Positions 34,191 to 42,802 of a DNA stretch of 64,000 nt are shown piece by piece. The stretch covers positions 64,427 to 128,426 of the forward strand of contig CALIBQ010000025.1 of assembly GCA_938049385.1 (NCBI GenBank). The letters are read 5' to 3'. Below the pieces are notes generated by a model. That model saw only the letters and a program-made list of their open reading frames with translations, had not been told where the DNA came from and made no database searches. This DNA comes from an uncultured Anaerolineae bacterium. GTDB taxonomy: Bacteria; Chloroflexota; Anaerolineae; JACIWP01. A program made the position numbers and the translations under genes. Within the stretch, counting starts at the first letter, position 1. Every line of letters starts with the position of its first letter.

Positions 34191-35012
34191 TTATCGTTCT
34201 GGTCTGCGCAGTGGCAGGGTTGGGACAGGTGCGGCGGCCGGCTCCTGGAGTGGGGCGACGCGCACGTCCACGCCGGCGGAGCGGATGCGCGCGACCGTGT
34301 CGGCCGGCGTTCCCTCATCGGTGATGAGGCAGTCGAAGGCCTGGATGGGTGCCACGATGGCGTAGGAAGTGCGGCCGAACTTGGTGTGGTCCACCAGCAG
34401 TATCTTCTGGCGGGCAATTTCCAGCATCACTGCTTTGACCTCGGCCTCGTAAAGGTTGCTGTTGGTGACGCCGGCCTCCAGGGAGATGGCCGGCGTGGCC
34501 AGGAAGGCCTTGCCGGCGGTGAAGCGGCGCAAGGCGGCCACCGCCAGCGGCCCGACGAAGGAGGCCGTTGGTTCCCAGAGGGTGCCGCCGGTGTGGATAA
34601 CGGTGATGTCCGGCGCGCCGATGAGGATGTTCACGACGTAGAGCGAGTTGGTGATGACAGTGAGGTGTCGTTTACCGATGAGCCGGCGGGCGAAATGGGC
34701 GATGGTAGTGCCGGCGTCCAGGACTATTGTATCGCCGTCCTCCACCAGTTCTACCGCCAGGCGTGCGATGGCCTCTTTCTCCGCCAGTTGCGTCCCCTCG
34801 CGGGCATAGTAGGGCAGGTCGCCAGGCGGATATTTCAGCAGTACCGCGCCGCCGTGGGTGCGCCGCAGGACGCCGCGCTCTTCCAGCCGCGCCAGATCAC
34901 GGCGAATGGTCATCTCCGAAACGCCAAATTCCGCGCTCAATTCGGTCACGGAGATGCTCTGCCGCTCGTTGATCAGTTGGAGAATCCTGGTCTGGCGTTC
35001 CGCCGGCTGCAT
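34191..35012 (-). CDS. DeoR-family transcriptional regulator
   Basis: A 273-residue regulator. The N-terminal DeoR helix-turn-helix (about 5-58) reads QTRILQLINERQSISVTELSAEFGVSEMTIRRDL, ending in LRRTHGGAVL. The C-terminal DeoR sensor domain (about 75-250) resembles sugar-phosphate isomerases and has LDAGTTIAHFARRL and VDHTKFGR. The start is ATG 35012 behind AGGGGG. It heads the E1-E2 operon, so it probably controls that operon and itself, responding to a sugar phosphate or related metabolite. A Pro/Ala tail of about 25 residues is unusual. Confidence 0.92.
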   Translation of the reverse strand: MQPAERQTRILQLINERQSISVTELSAEFGVSEMTIRRDLARLEERGVLRRTHGGAVLLKYPPGDLPYYAREGTQLAEKEAIARLAVELVEDGDTIVLDAGTTIAHFARRLIGKRHLTVITNSLYVVNILIGAPDITVIHTGGTLWEPTASFVGPLAVAALRRFTAGKAFLATPAISLEAGVTNSNLYEAEVKAVMLEIARQKILLVDHTKFGRTSYAIVAPIQAFDCLITDEGTPADTVARIRSAGVDVRVAPLQEPAAAPVPTLPLRRPER

Positions 35013-35040
35013 ACCGGCCCCCTTTTGTTCATTCAAACAC

Positions 35041-35069
35041 ATTATATCACATGTTCCTGCGTATTTCAA
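35041..35069 (-). promoter_or_regulatory. SigA-type promoter of the deoR-E1-E2 operon
   Basis: On the minus strand TTGAAA (35064-35069), 17 bp, TATAAT (35041-35046). It lies about 30 bp upstream of the deoR ATG. Confidence 0.85.
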
Positions 35070-35097
35070 GACCAATAGCACAGGAGATGCAAAAATA

Positions 35098-35126
35098 GTA
35101 GGGGCGCAGCGCCGCTACGCCCCTAC
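35098..35126. repeat. GTAGGGGCG palindromic hairpin, copy 2
   Basis: GTAGGGGCG (35098-35106) pairs with CGCCCCTAC (35118-35126). It shares the GTAGGGGC edge and the GCCGCT loop sequence with the copy at 14375-14397, indicating a dispersed palindrome family. Confidence 0.6.
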
Positions 35127-35156
35127 CTGCCGCGGTGGTCATGACAGATGATAAAT

Positions 35157-35187
35157 AAAAGGCCTGGGCTACGCTCCCAGGCCTTTC
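35157..35187 (-). terminator. Terminator of the rseP-tldD-tldE-VIT operon
   Basis: GGCCTGGG (35161-35168) and CCCAGGCC (35176-35183) form an 8-bp stem flanked by A and T runs on both sides. The stop codon of the VIT-family gene (35169-35171) lies in the loop, so the terminator overlaps the coding end. Confidence 0.85.
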
Positions 35188-35987
35188 AACAGGGCGCCGA
35201 CAGCGTAAGCGACGCCGGCGGCCAGCCCGCCCACAATCAGCATCTCCAGCCCACTGCGCAGGGGATTCTGCCCAGTGACGTACACCTTGGCCGCCCCCAG
35301 GCCGAACAGCGCCAGACCAGAAAGAGCAAGGGAAATGGGGAATGACAGGTGTGACGGAATGGGAATGACCATGCCGGCCAGGTAGACCAGCAGGGGCAGG
35401 GCGCCGGCGACCACAAAAGCCGCCAGTGTCGCCAGGGCGCTCAGCAGGGGCTTGCGCTCATCCGGCAGAAGCCCCAGCTCCTCCACCATCATGCTCTGGA
35501 GCCAAGCCTCCGGCTCTTTCGTCTTGATCTCCACCAGCTTACGGGCATCCTCTTCCGAATATCCCTGATGGAGATACAGGTGATACAGCTCCAGACGCTC
35601 GCCCTCGGGGAAGTGTTCGATCTCCCACTTCTCGCGGGCAAGCTCGTTCTCGTAATATTCCTGCTCGCTTCTCGATGAGAGAAAGGCGCCGGTGGCCATG
35701 GAAAAGCCGTCAGCGAAGAGGTTGGCCAGGCCGAGGATAAGGATCACGTGCGTGCCCAGTTCGGCGCCGGCCACGCCGCTGACCACCGCGAAGGTGGTGA
35801 TAATGCCGTCCAGGCCGCCGTAGACCAGGTCACCGATGTACTGATGGCTGGTGCCGCCGTGGCGCTCTGTATGCCGCCTCTCAAATGCGCGCGCGATGGC
35901 GTCCGGTGAGTGTGCCTGGGCAGACGCCCGCCCGTCCTTCTGACGAAAGGCTTTGCGCGCTTCCTCAAGACGCTTCGAGATGCTCAT
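35169..35987 (-). CDS. VIT1/CCC1-family iron/manganese transporter
   Basis: A 272-residue membrane protein of the vacuolar iron transporter family. After a charged N-terminus, a first helix has YGGLDGIITTFAVVSG, then GLANLFADGFSMATGAFLS. A long Glu-rich cytoplasmic segment (about 110-180) is followed by three C-terminal hydrophobic helices. In eukaryotes and plants such proteins move Fe2+ or Mn2+ into vacuoles; bacterial members are thought to export or relocate iron. It is the last gene of the rseP operon, 9 bp after tldE. It complements the iron-storage encapsulin elsewhere in the window. Confidence 0.9.
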   Translation of the reverse strand: MSISKRLEEARKAFRQKDGRASAQAHSPDAIARAFERRHTERHGGTSHQYIGDLVYGGLDGIITTFAVVSGVAGAELGTHVILILGLANLFADGFSMATGAFLSSRSEQEYYENELAREKWEIEHFPEGERLELYHLYLHQGYSEEDARKLVEIKTKEPEAWLQSMMVEELGLLPDERKPLLSALATLAAFVVAGALPLLVYLAGMVIPIPSHLSFPISLALSGLALFGLGAAKVYVTGQNPLRSGLEMLIVGGLAAGVAYAVGALLKGLGA

Positions 35988-35996
35988 CCAGCACCC

Positions 35997-37328
35997 TCAT
36001 GTTTCTTTGCTGGCCACACCCAGCGCCGGCAGGTAAATGTACGGGAGCCGGAGCGAACCACCGACCCAATACAGCTCTTTCCCCAGGGCGGCGATACTGC
36101 TCAACGCCTGAAAGACATTGCCGGCGATCATGGTATCCTTGACCCGTCCTACAATCTGGCCGTTCTCAATGCGGTAGCCCAGATGCACATTGCCCGAGAA
36201 CTCGCCGGCCAGGATGTTGCCGGCCCAGGCACCCATGACCTGGTCCACCAGCAGTCCCTCTTTGATGTCCGCCAGCATGTCCTCCAGGGACGCGTCGCCG
36301 GGAGCGATCCAGACATTGTGCAAGGCGGGTGAGGGTAGGGAAGAGAGGGAGCGCTCGGCGTTGCCGGTGGACTGCGTGCCGGCCAGATAGGCGGTGAACA
36401 GGTCGTAGATAAAGGCAGTCACCACGCCTTCGGTTACCAGGGCGGTGCGCCGGGTGGGCATGCCCTCATCATCAAAGGGGGCACTGCCGGCGCCGTAATC
36501 AATAAGCCCATCGTCGTACAGCGTGAGCTTTTCGGAGAAGGCCTTTTTACCCAGCTTGTCCCCCACCGGGGATGCGCCCTGTAGGACGATCTTGCCGTTG
36601 AAGCCGGCGGCGAGCGACTCGACCAGGGTGCCGGCGGCGCCCTTGGGCGAGAGGATCACAGGCAGTTGGGCGGTGGGTACCTTTGCAGTGCGGTCTGCCA
36701 GGCGCACCTTGTGCAGGACCGTTTCCACCATCACGTCGGCACGGATGTCCCGCCGGCGCGAGGACTGCCACTCCCAGACATCCAGCATATCGGTGCCGCG
36801 AATCAAGTTGACGCCGAAGCTCAGGGAGAAGCTCGTGGCGCGGTAACTGCCGGCGGCGCCGCGGCTGTTGCGGATGCGCACGGTGCTGACCACCTTATCC
36901 AGATGCGCCTCGCACAGGAGCGCGCTGTTCTCGGCCCGCGCCCGGTCAATCATGCGCTGGCCGGTCTCGACCATTTCATCCACGCTGAGCGATTCGACCG
37001 CCGGGTCGAAGACCGCCGGCGGGGAGGCTTCAATGGCGGCGGGCAGATCAAAGCCGGCCTGCGCCCCGAATTCAGCCACGGCCAGGGCGTCGCGCACCAG
37101 TTCGTCGGGGTTCTCCAGCAGGGTGGTGCTGGCCAGCCCGATCCTGCCGCCGGCGATGACCCGCAGGGCGACGCCCCGCGTGCGGCGCGTCTTCAACTGC
37201 TTCAACCGGTTGGCCTCGAAGGTTACCGGCGTCTCGAGGGTTTCGACCGAAAAGACCTCGGCCTGGTCCGCTTGGCGGCGCGCCAGCTCCAGCACCTGCT
37301 CCTCAAAGTCCTGCAGTGTCAGGCCCAT
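35997..37328 (-). CDS. pmbA: TldE/PmbA-family protein (metalloprotease partner)
   Basis: A 443-residue member of the TldD/PmbA family, the catalytically inactive partner that forms a heterodimer with TldD. It lacks the HExxxH motif of TldD. Family features are visible in the N-terminal beta-rich half (TRRTRGVALRVIAGGRIGLAST), PVILSPKGAAGTLVESLAAGFNG, the GSAPFDDEGMPTRRT region and the C-terminal ALHNVWIAPGDASLEDML. The start at 37328 lies one base after the tldD stop. TldD/TldE degrades unfolded peptides and processes some ribosomal peptides; no peptide precursor gene is evident nearby. Confidence 0.92.
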   Translation of the reverse strand: MGLTLQDFEEQVLELARRQADQAEVFSVETLETPVTFEANRLKQLKTRRTRGVALRVIAGGRIGLASTTLLENPDELVRDALAVAEFGAQAGFDLPAAIEASPPAVFDPAVESLSVDEMVETGQRMIDRARAENSALLCEAHLDKVVSTVRIRNSRGAAGSYRATSFSLSFGVNLIRGTDMLDVWEWQSSRRRDIRADVMVETVLHKVRLADRTAKVPTAQLPVILSPKGAAGTLVESLAAGFNGKIVLQGASPVGDKLGKKAFSEKLTLYDDGLIDYGAGSAPFDDEGMPTRRTALVTEGVVTAFIYDLFTAYLAGTQSTGNAERSLSSLPSPALHNVWIAPGDASLEDMLADIKEGLLVDQVMGAWAGNILAGEFSGNVHLGYRIENGQIVGRVKDTMIAGNVFQALSSIAALGKELYWVGGSLRLPYIYLPALGVASKET

Positions 37329-37329
37329 C

Positions 37330-38697
37330 TCATTCGCCTCCCACCACGACGTTGCGCACCCGGATGTGGGGACTGCCCTCATCCACGGGCAGAGGGCTTT
37401 GCCCGCCCTTGCCGCATCCTCCGCCGCTGTGGTTCCAGCGGAAGTCGTTCCCGATGGCCTCGATATTGGCCAGGGTTTCGAAGACGTTGCCGGTCAGGTT
37501 GACGCCGCGCACTTCTTCGGCGATCTGGCCGTTGCGAATCATAAAGGCTTGGGCGGCGGAAAAGGTGAACATTTCCATGGTTGTCTCGCCGCCGTAGGCG
37601 TCCTTGGCGTAAATGCCCAGCTTGATATCCGCCAGCATGTCCTCAAAGGGGACCGTGCCGTTTTCAATCGCTGTGTTGGTCATGCGCACCAGCGGCGGGA
37701 ACTGGTAGTTGATGGCGCGGGCGTTGCCGGTGGGGGCCTCGCTCATTTTGCCGGCGGTCTCGCGGGAATGGAGCCGGCCGACCAGCACGCCCTCGCGAAT
37801 CAGGTAGCTCTTCTGCGCCGGCACCCCCTCGTCGTCATAGCGGTAGGAGCCGCGCAGGCCAGGTACGGCGGCACCATCAAAGACGTTCAGCTCCGGGGGA
37901 CCAAAGCGCCGGCCCAACTGCATGAGTTCGCGCAGCCGTTCGTTCTCATAGACGTGATCCGCCTCGGAGAGGTGGCCGAAGGCCTCATGGATGAAGACGC
38001 CGGCAAGCCGCGGGTCAATAATGACGGTGTACGTACCGCCCTTGACCGGTTGGGCGGACAGCAAGCGCACTGCCCGCCGGGCCACATCTTCCACCTCGGC
38101 ATGCAGGTTCTCGAGGGCGCCAAAGTCGGTGGCGCTCCCGCGGCTGAGGAATGCCTGCTGGACATCCCCGCCGTCACGCGCGACGGCGACGATTACCAGC
38201 GACATATCCACCATTTCCTGCTCGATGTAGCTTCCCTCGGAATTGGCGAAGTAGCTGAAGCGAGATAGGTCATGATAGCGGATGATGGAGGTCTGGATTT
38301 TGTCGGATGTCCGCCAGATGACTTCATTGTACTCGTCCAGCAGACGTTTCTTCTCGGAGAGGGGGATGAGGCGGGGGTCTTTGCCCAAGGCTGGCCACAC
38401 GCTGTCCACCACCGGTTCCGCCGGCGCGAAGCGGCTCTCCTCGCGCCCTACCAGCCGCGCTTGGTGCACCGCCAGCTCAACACTGGAACGGAGGTCCGCC
38501 AGGTCGTTGAAGCAAACGAATCCCCATCCTCCTTTGACCAGCGCGCGCACCGCACCTCCGAGTCCGGTGGCGCGGCCGACTTGTTCGATCTCCCGGCCGC
38601 GATAGGACAGGTGGGTGGACGCACTGCGCTGGAGCCGGATTTCGACGTAATCGGCGCCGGCGCCGGCCTTCAGGGCATCCGCAAGTTGATCACGCAT
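37330..38697 (-). CDS. tldD: TldD metalloprotease
   Basis: A 455-residue zinc protease subunit. The zinc-binding motif is HEAFGHLSEAD (HExxxH), about residues 239-249. YRGREIEQVGRATGLGGAVR marks the N-terminal half, FDGAAVPGLRGSYRYDDEGVPAQ the middle, and GGGCGKGGQSPLPVDEG the C-terminal cluster with the third ligand region. It acts as a dimer with the downstream TldE. The gene follows rseP by 123 bp and is presumably co-transcribed. The substrate is unknown. Confidence 0.95.
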   Translation of the reverse strand: MRDQLADALKAGAGADYVEIRLQRSASTHLSYRGREIEQVGRATGLGGAVRALVKGGWGFVCFNDLADLRSSVELAVHQARLVGREESRFAPAEPVVDSVWPALGKDPRLIPLSEKKRLLDEYNEVIWRTSDKIQTSIIRYHDLSRFSYFANSEGSYIEQEMVDMSLVIVAVARDGGDVQQAFLSRGSATDFGALENLHAEVEDVARRAVRLLSAQPVKGGTYTVIIDPRLAGVFIHEAFGHLSEADHVYENERLRELMQLGRRFGPPELNVFDGAAVPGLRGSYRYDDEGVPAQKSYLIREGVLVGRLHSRETAGKMSEAPTGNARAINYQFPPLVRMTNTAIENGTVPFEDMLADIKLGIYAKDAYGGETTMEMFTFSAAQAFMIRNGQIAEEVRGVNLTGNVFETLANIEAIGNDFRWNHSGGGCGKGGQSPLPVDEGSPHIRVRNVVVGGE

Positions 38698-38820
38698 AAC
38701 GAGATTCTCCTCCTGTATGGGGCCGTTCGATCGCGCGTGGGACGAGGTGTATAAGGCTTAGATGGCTGGATTGGTGGATAAGGTGTCAGCAGATTTGCCA
38801 TCGCCGCCCGCCGGCTCTCG

Positions 38821-39879
38821 TCAGAGCATATTGCTCCAGTCCACGCTGGGGAGCGGATTCATGATGTCAACGTAGGTAATGATGGCCAAAAGAAAGATCA
38901 GGAGCATAAATCCGATAAAGTGGATGCGCCCCTCTTGCTCCGGGGGAATGCGCTTGCCGCGAATCGCCTCGACGATAACGAACAAGATGCGTCCGCCGTC
39001 CAGCGCCGGCAGGGGCAGAAGGTTGGTGATGCCGATAGCGGCGCTGAGCACGCCCATGAGCTGAAGGATAGGGAACCACCAGTCCATGGCGATGGACTGC
39101 TGGACAGCACCGCTGGCGAGCTGGGCGATGCCTACCGGGCCAATAGGGCGGGCCGCTTCCAGCGGGATGACGCCCCGCAGAAGCATGATGGGTACGGAGA
39201 GGGTCAGTAAGATAACCTGCGCGGTCTGGAGAAAGCCTTCCAGAATGGCTTCGCCCCAGGTGAGTTTGGGGCCGAGGTACAGCCCGATTTGTGCCCGGCC
39301 GGCCTCTTCGCTGAATTCGGGCGTCACATTCAGGTCAACGGTATCATGGTTGCGGCGCACCGTGACCCGCACGGGTTGGCCGGCGCGCACGCTGATATAA
39401 TCCACGAACTGGGTGGTCGTCTGGACCGGGGTCCCGTCCACAGCAATGATGACGTCGCCAGATCGAAAGCCGGCGGCGACCGCAGGGGTATTCTCGATGA
39501 TGCCGGTAACGCGGATGCCGTCGCCGCTGGCCCAGCCCAGGCCGAAGGCCAGGATGAAGCAGATCACCGCCAGGACGAAGTTCATGATCGGGCCGGCGGC
39601 CAGGATGGCGGCGCGCACGCGTTTAGGCTGACTGGCCAGGCCGTCGGGGACATTGGGGTTATCCTCGCCGGCCAGGCGCACGAACCCGCCGAAGGGGATA
39701 GCATTGATGGTGTAGAGGGTATCACCGCGCCGGCCAAGGGCCAGCAGGCGCGGGGGATATCCGAAACCGAATTCTTCCACGCGCACGCCGGCGCGCTTAG
39801 CAACCAGGAAATGCCCCAGCTCATGCACGAACACCATTATGCTCAGGACGACAAAGAAAGAAACAAGGGTGAGTATCAT
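38821..39879 (-). CDS. rseP: Site-2 intramembrane metalloprotease RseP
   Basis: A 352-residue M50 protease that cuts transmembrane segments, for example in anti-sigma factors or signal peptides. The zinc motif HELGH (about residues 19-23) is in the first helix. A second conserved helix has NLLPLPALDGGR (third ligand Asp). A central PDZ domain (about 115-205) contains NTPAVAAGFRSGDVIIAVDG. At least four hydrophobic helices are visible. It starts the minus-strand operon with tldD, tldE and a metal transporter, and it has its own strong promoter. Confidence 0.95.
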   Translation of the reverse strand: MILTLVSFFVVLSIMVFVHELGHFLVAKRAGVRVEEFGFGYPPRLLALGRRGDTLYTINAIPFGGFVRLAGEDNPNVPDGLASQPKRVRAAILAAGPIMNFVLAVICFILAFGLGWASGDGIRVTGIIENTPAVAAGFRSGDVIIAVDGTPVQTTTQFVDYISVRAGQPVRVTVRRNHDTVDLNVTPEFSEEAGRAQIGLYLGPKLTWGEAILEGFLQTAQVILLTLSVPIMLLRGVIPLEAARPIGPVGIAQLASGAVQQSIAMDWWFPILQLMGVLSAAIGITNLLPLPALDGGRILFVIVEAIRGKRIPPEQEGRIHFIGFMLLIFLLAIITYVDIMNPLPSVDWSNML

Positions 39880-39908
39880 TGTCCCGGTTAACCTCGCCTT
39901 TTGCGGCC

Positions 39909-39937
39909 ATTATAGCGTCGAATAGGGGAGAAGACAA
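39909..39937 (-). promoter_or_regulatory. SigA-type promoter of the rseP operon
   Basis: On the minus strand TTGTCT (39932-39937), 17 bp, TATAAT (39909-39914). It lies 14 bp from the edge of the inverted-repeat element at 39952. Confidence 0.82.
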
Positions 39938-39951
39938 GTTCGCAAGGATTT

Positions 39952-40083
39952 GGGTGTTGAAAAAGCTCATCGCCTGGCAGTTGAAACTGCGGCTGTGCCT
40001 GCGAAGTCGACCTATACCGACTTCGCGAAGCCTGCGCGGGCTTCGCAGTTATTGCTGTAGCTTCAGCCGCCAGGCCGCGTTTT
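39952..40083 (+). mobile_element. MITE-like inverted-repeat element, copy 1 (right end degraded)
   Basis: It starts with GGGTGTTGAAAAAGC, shared with the complete copy at 47502. The body is also shared: CCTGGCAGTTGAAACTGCGG, a palindromic ACTTCGCGAAG region, AAGCCTGCGCGGGCTTCGC, then CTTCAGCCGCCAGGCCGC. The terminal CTTTTTCAACACCC is missing. It has no coding capacity and lies between two divergent promoters. Confidence 0.75.
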
Positions 40084-40110
40084 GTCATGGGGATAGCAAA
40101 CCCATATAAT
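40082..40110 (+). promoter_or_regulatory. SigA-type promoter of the spermidine synthase-like gene
   Basis: TTGTCA (40082-40087), 17 bp, TATAAT (40105-40110), directly at the right edge of the repeat element. AAGGAGG lies just before the ATG at 40141. Confidence 0.8.
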
Positions 40111-40140
40111 CACCCCAGGTGACTGCCGCAAGGAGGAATC

Positions 40141-41682
40141 ATGACTGCACGGCCCCTGCTCCTGCTGACCGTTTTTCTCGCCGGCATGACCACCATGGCG
40201 GTCGAAATGGCTGGCTCGCGCCTGCTGGATCCATACTTCGGCAGTTCGCTGATCGTCTGGGCCAGCCTCATCGGCCTCATCATGCTCTACCTGGCCGCCG
40301 GCTATTTCCTGGGAGGCCGGCTGGCCGACCGCTGGCCCCATGAGCGCATCTTCTACCGCCTCACGGCCTGGGCCGCCTTCTGGGTAGGCCTGATCCCCTT
40401 TGCCGCCCGACCGATCTTGCGCCTGGCCGCGCAGGGCATGGCCGGCTACCAGACAGGATTGCTGGCCGGCTCCCTGCTGGCGGTGTTGATGCTCTTCTCC
40501 GTGCCCATCGTCCTGCTGGGGTGTGTCTCGCCTTTCGCCATCCGGCTGGCCGTGCGGGAGGTGGAACGGGCCGGCCATGTCAGCGGCCGCATCTACGCCC
40601 TTTCCACCATTGGTAGCCTCTTCGGCACCTTCCTGCCGGCGCTGGCGCTCATCCCGAACATCGGCACCCGCGCCACATTCTTCCTCACCAGCTTCGTACT
40701 GCTCATCCCCTCGCTGGTCGGGCTGGTGCTGGCGGACCGCCGGCGCGCCTTTCTGTACCTTTTTCTCCCCATCATCCTGACCGCCTGCGCCCTCTGGCAG
40801 GGGAACACCCCTATTAAAGAGACGGAGCGTCTGATTTTCGAGACCGAGTCCGCCTATAATTACATCCAGGTGTTGGATATGGATGGGGTGACCGCGCTGA
40901 AGTTGAACGAGGGCGAAGGCGTGCACTCGGTGTACGATCCGCGCGAGGTGATGACCTTTGCCACCTGGGATTATTTCCTCATCGTGCCCTATTTCAACCC
41001 GCCGCCCTATGGGCCGGAGCGCGTGGGGTCCCTGTGCATGATCGGCCTGGCCGCCGGCACCATCCCCAAGCTGTACACCACCGTGTACGGCCCCATCCCC
41101 ATTGACGGCGCGGAGATAGACCCGACCATCATCGAGATAGGCCGGCGCTACTTCGCTATGAACGAGCCGAACCTGAATGCTGTGGCGGAGGACGGCCGGC
41201 GCTTCCTGGCCCAGAGCCGGCGGCAGTACGACGTGATCGCCATTGACGCCTACCGCCCGCCGTACATCCCCTTTCACCTGACCACGCGGGAGTTCTTCGA
41301 GGAGGTGCGCCGGCATCTGACATCGGACGGTGTCGCCGCCATCAACGTCATGCGCACGGCGGACGACACCCGCCTGGTGGACGCCCTGGCCTCCACCATG
41401 CTGACGGTGTTCCCCAGCGTGTTCATTATCCATGAGCCGCTGTACGGCCATGACCTGGGCAACAGCATCGTCGTGGCGACCAATCGGCCGGCCCAGGTCG
41501 AGAACTTCGCCGCCAACATGCCCCTGCTGGCCGGCCATCCCGTCCTGCAGGAGGTGGCGCGGCGGGCCGCGCCCCATATCGTGCCGGCGCGCTTCACCGG
41601 CCCTGTCTTCACCGACGACAAGGCGCCGGTAGAGCAGGTCGTGCACTCCATTATTTTCCGCTATGCCCTGGGACGGGATTAA
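40141..41682 (+). CDS. Membrane-fused spermidine synthase-like protein
   Basis: A 513-residue protein. The first part (about 1-215) contains six or seven hydrophobic helices (FLAGMTTMAVEMAGSRLL, ALSTIGSLFGTF). The C-terminal domain (about 230-513) has the spermidine-synthase Rossmann fold, with YNYIQVLD, a motif-I-like GLAAGTIPKLY, AEIDPTIIEIGRRYF and VIAIDAYRPPYIPFHLTTREFF. The canonical Asp used for aminopropyl transfer is not clearly in place, so polyamine synthesis is uncertain; many such fusions have unknown function. It overlaps tail to tail with the amidase gene, sharing stop-codon bases. Confidence 0.88.
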   Translation: MTARPLLLLTVFLAGMTTMAVEMAGSRLLDPYFGSSLIVWASLIGLIMLYLAAGYFLGGRLADRWPHERIFYRLTAWAAFWVGLIPFAARPILRLAAQGMAGYQTGLLAGSLLAVLMLFSVPIVLLGCVSPFAIRLAVREVERAGHVSGRIYALSTIGSLFGTFLPALALIPNIGTRATFFLTSFVLLIPSLVGLVLADRRRAFLYLFLPIILTACALWQGNTPIKETERLIFETESAYNYIQVLDMDGVTALKLNEGEGVHSVYDPREVMTFATWDYFLIVPYFNPPPYGPERVGSLCMIGLAAGTIPKLYTTVYGPIPIDGAEIDPTIIEIGRRYFAMNEPNLNAVAEDGRRFLAQSRRQYDVIAIDAYRPPYIPFHLTTREFFEEVRRHLTSDGVAAINVMRTADDTRLVDALASTMLTVFPSVFIIHEPLYGHDLGNSIVVATNRPAQVENFAANMPLLAGHPVLQEVARRAAPHIVPARFTGPVFTDDKAPVEQVVHSIIFRYALGRD

Positions 41683-42404
41683 GGGCTTGGGGTCGGCGTT
41701 CCCGCCCCTTCTTCCAGGAAGGCGATGAGGCCGCGCGCGATGCCGCGGGCGATGATGTCCGGCCGGCGGGTCAGCAGTTCTCGATCGCCGCCCATGAAGC
41801 CGACTTCGATGATGGCGCCAGGGGTCTGAGGGGATATTTCCCGGAAGGCGTGATACTCGCGCATATCGAAGGTGATGGTATCGTAATGGGGCCGAAGGCC
41901 GGTGACGGCCGCATATTCCCGGTACAGCGCCGCCACCAGGCGGTCGGCCTGCTCGCCCACAGCACTCTCCGGTAGGCGCGCGATCTTGAAGCCGCTCAGG
42001 TCGTAGACGCAGGAATCGGTGTGGATGGACAGGAAGGCGTCGGCGGAGTACCCTTCCAATTTGGGGTCAAACTCTGCCATGAGGTCCACGGAGTAGCCGG
42101 CGCGGCGCAGGAGCACTGCCGTGCGCTGGGCGATATCGTAGTTGATCTGCACCTCTTCCAACCCGTCGGGGCAGACGGCGCCGGAGTCGTGTTGCCAGTG
42201 GCCGGCCACCAGCCCAATGCGCCGGCCGCCCCCGCGGAACATGCGCTCCAGCGCGGACCACAGGCCATCGGAGGCGCTCAACTGCGCCCCGAGCTGGAAG
42301 AGCAGGAAGACGCCGGCCAGCACCAGCAGGGCCAGGAGCCACTGCCCCAGCAGTCTCTTCCCGCGAGAGCGTCTGGATGCGGAGGATTTCCGGCGTTTGG
42401 CCAT
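41679..42404 (-). CDS. N-acetylmuramoyl-L-alanine amidase (Amidase_3)
   Basis: A 241-residue zinc amidase that cleaves the peptide stem from peptidoglycan. A Lys/Arg/Ser-rich N-terminus and one membrane helix (about 20-42) anchor it outside the membrane. The zinc and catalytic residues are visible in AGHWQHDSG, EEVQINYDIA, SIHTDS and the catalytic Glu in IIEVGFMGGD. ATG 42404 is used because it starts the basic anchor. It ends the Ptb-epimerase-SMR operon and acts in cell-wall remodelling. Its stop codon overlaps that of the convergent gene. Confidence 0.92.
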   Translation of the reverse strand: MAKRRKSSASRRSRGKRLLGQWLLALLVLAGVFLLFQLGAQLSASDGLWSALERMFRGGGRRIGLVAGHWQHDSGAVCPDGLEEVQINYDIAQRTAVLLRRAGYSVDLMAEFDPKLEGYSADAFLSIHTDSCVYDLSGFKIARLPESAVGEQADRLVAALYREYAAVTGLRPHYDTITFDMREYHAFREISPQTPGAIIEVGFMGGDRELLTRRPDIIARGIARGLIAFLEEGAGTPTPSP

Positions 42405-42424
42405 ATGGTCCTCCACGACGCCGG

Positions 42425-42802
42425 TCAGGATTGGGCCACCAGCGCTACCCCGACGATGATGAGCGCCATGCCGGCCCAACGCAGTGGCGGGATGGCCGGC
42501 TCGTTCAGGAACAGCCAGGCCGCCAGCGGCACCAGCACGTAGGTCAAGGCGATCATGGGATAGGCATAGCTCAGGTTGGCGCGCGACAGCACGATGAGCC
42601 AGATGAAGGCGCCCACGCCGTACATGGCCAGCCCCAGCAGGACCAGCGGGGTGGTGGTGAACATGCGCCAGATGCCGGCCAGCGGGTTGGAGAAGAAGGC
42701 CGCGTCGATCTTGCCGACCTCCATCATGCCGCGCTTCAGGGTGAGCTGGCCGGCGACCGACACCAGCACATCAAACAGGATCAGCAGTATTGTCTTGGTC
42801 AT
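42425..42802 (-). CDS. EamA/SMR-type small transporter
   Basis: A 125-residue membrane protein with four hydrophobic helices, of the small DMT/EamA type. ILFDVLVSVAGQLTLKRGM at the start and SRANLSYAYPMIALTYVLVPLAAWLFL in the middle are characteristic. Relatives include ArnE-like lipid-sugar flippases and drug/metabolite exporters. It overlaps the upstream epimerase gene by 32 bp and precedes the amidase by 20 bp. The sugar-nucleotide epimerase next door hints at moving a lipid-linked sugar, but this is inference. ATG 42802 is preferred over GTG 42808 because of GAGG spacing. Confidence 0.85.
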   Translation of the reverse strand: MTKTILLILFDVLVSVAGQLTLKRGMMEVGKIDAAFFSNPLAGIWRMFTTTPLVLLGLAMYGVGAFIWLIVLSRANLSYAYPMIALTYVLVPLAAWLFLNEPAIPPLRWAGMALIIVGVALVAQS

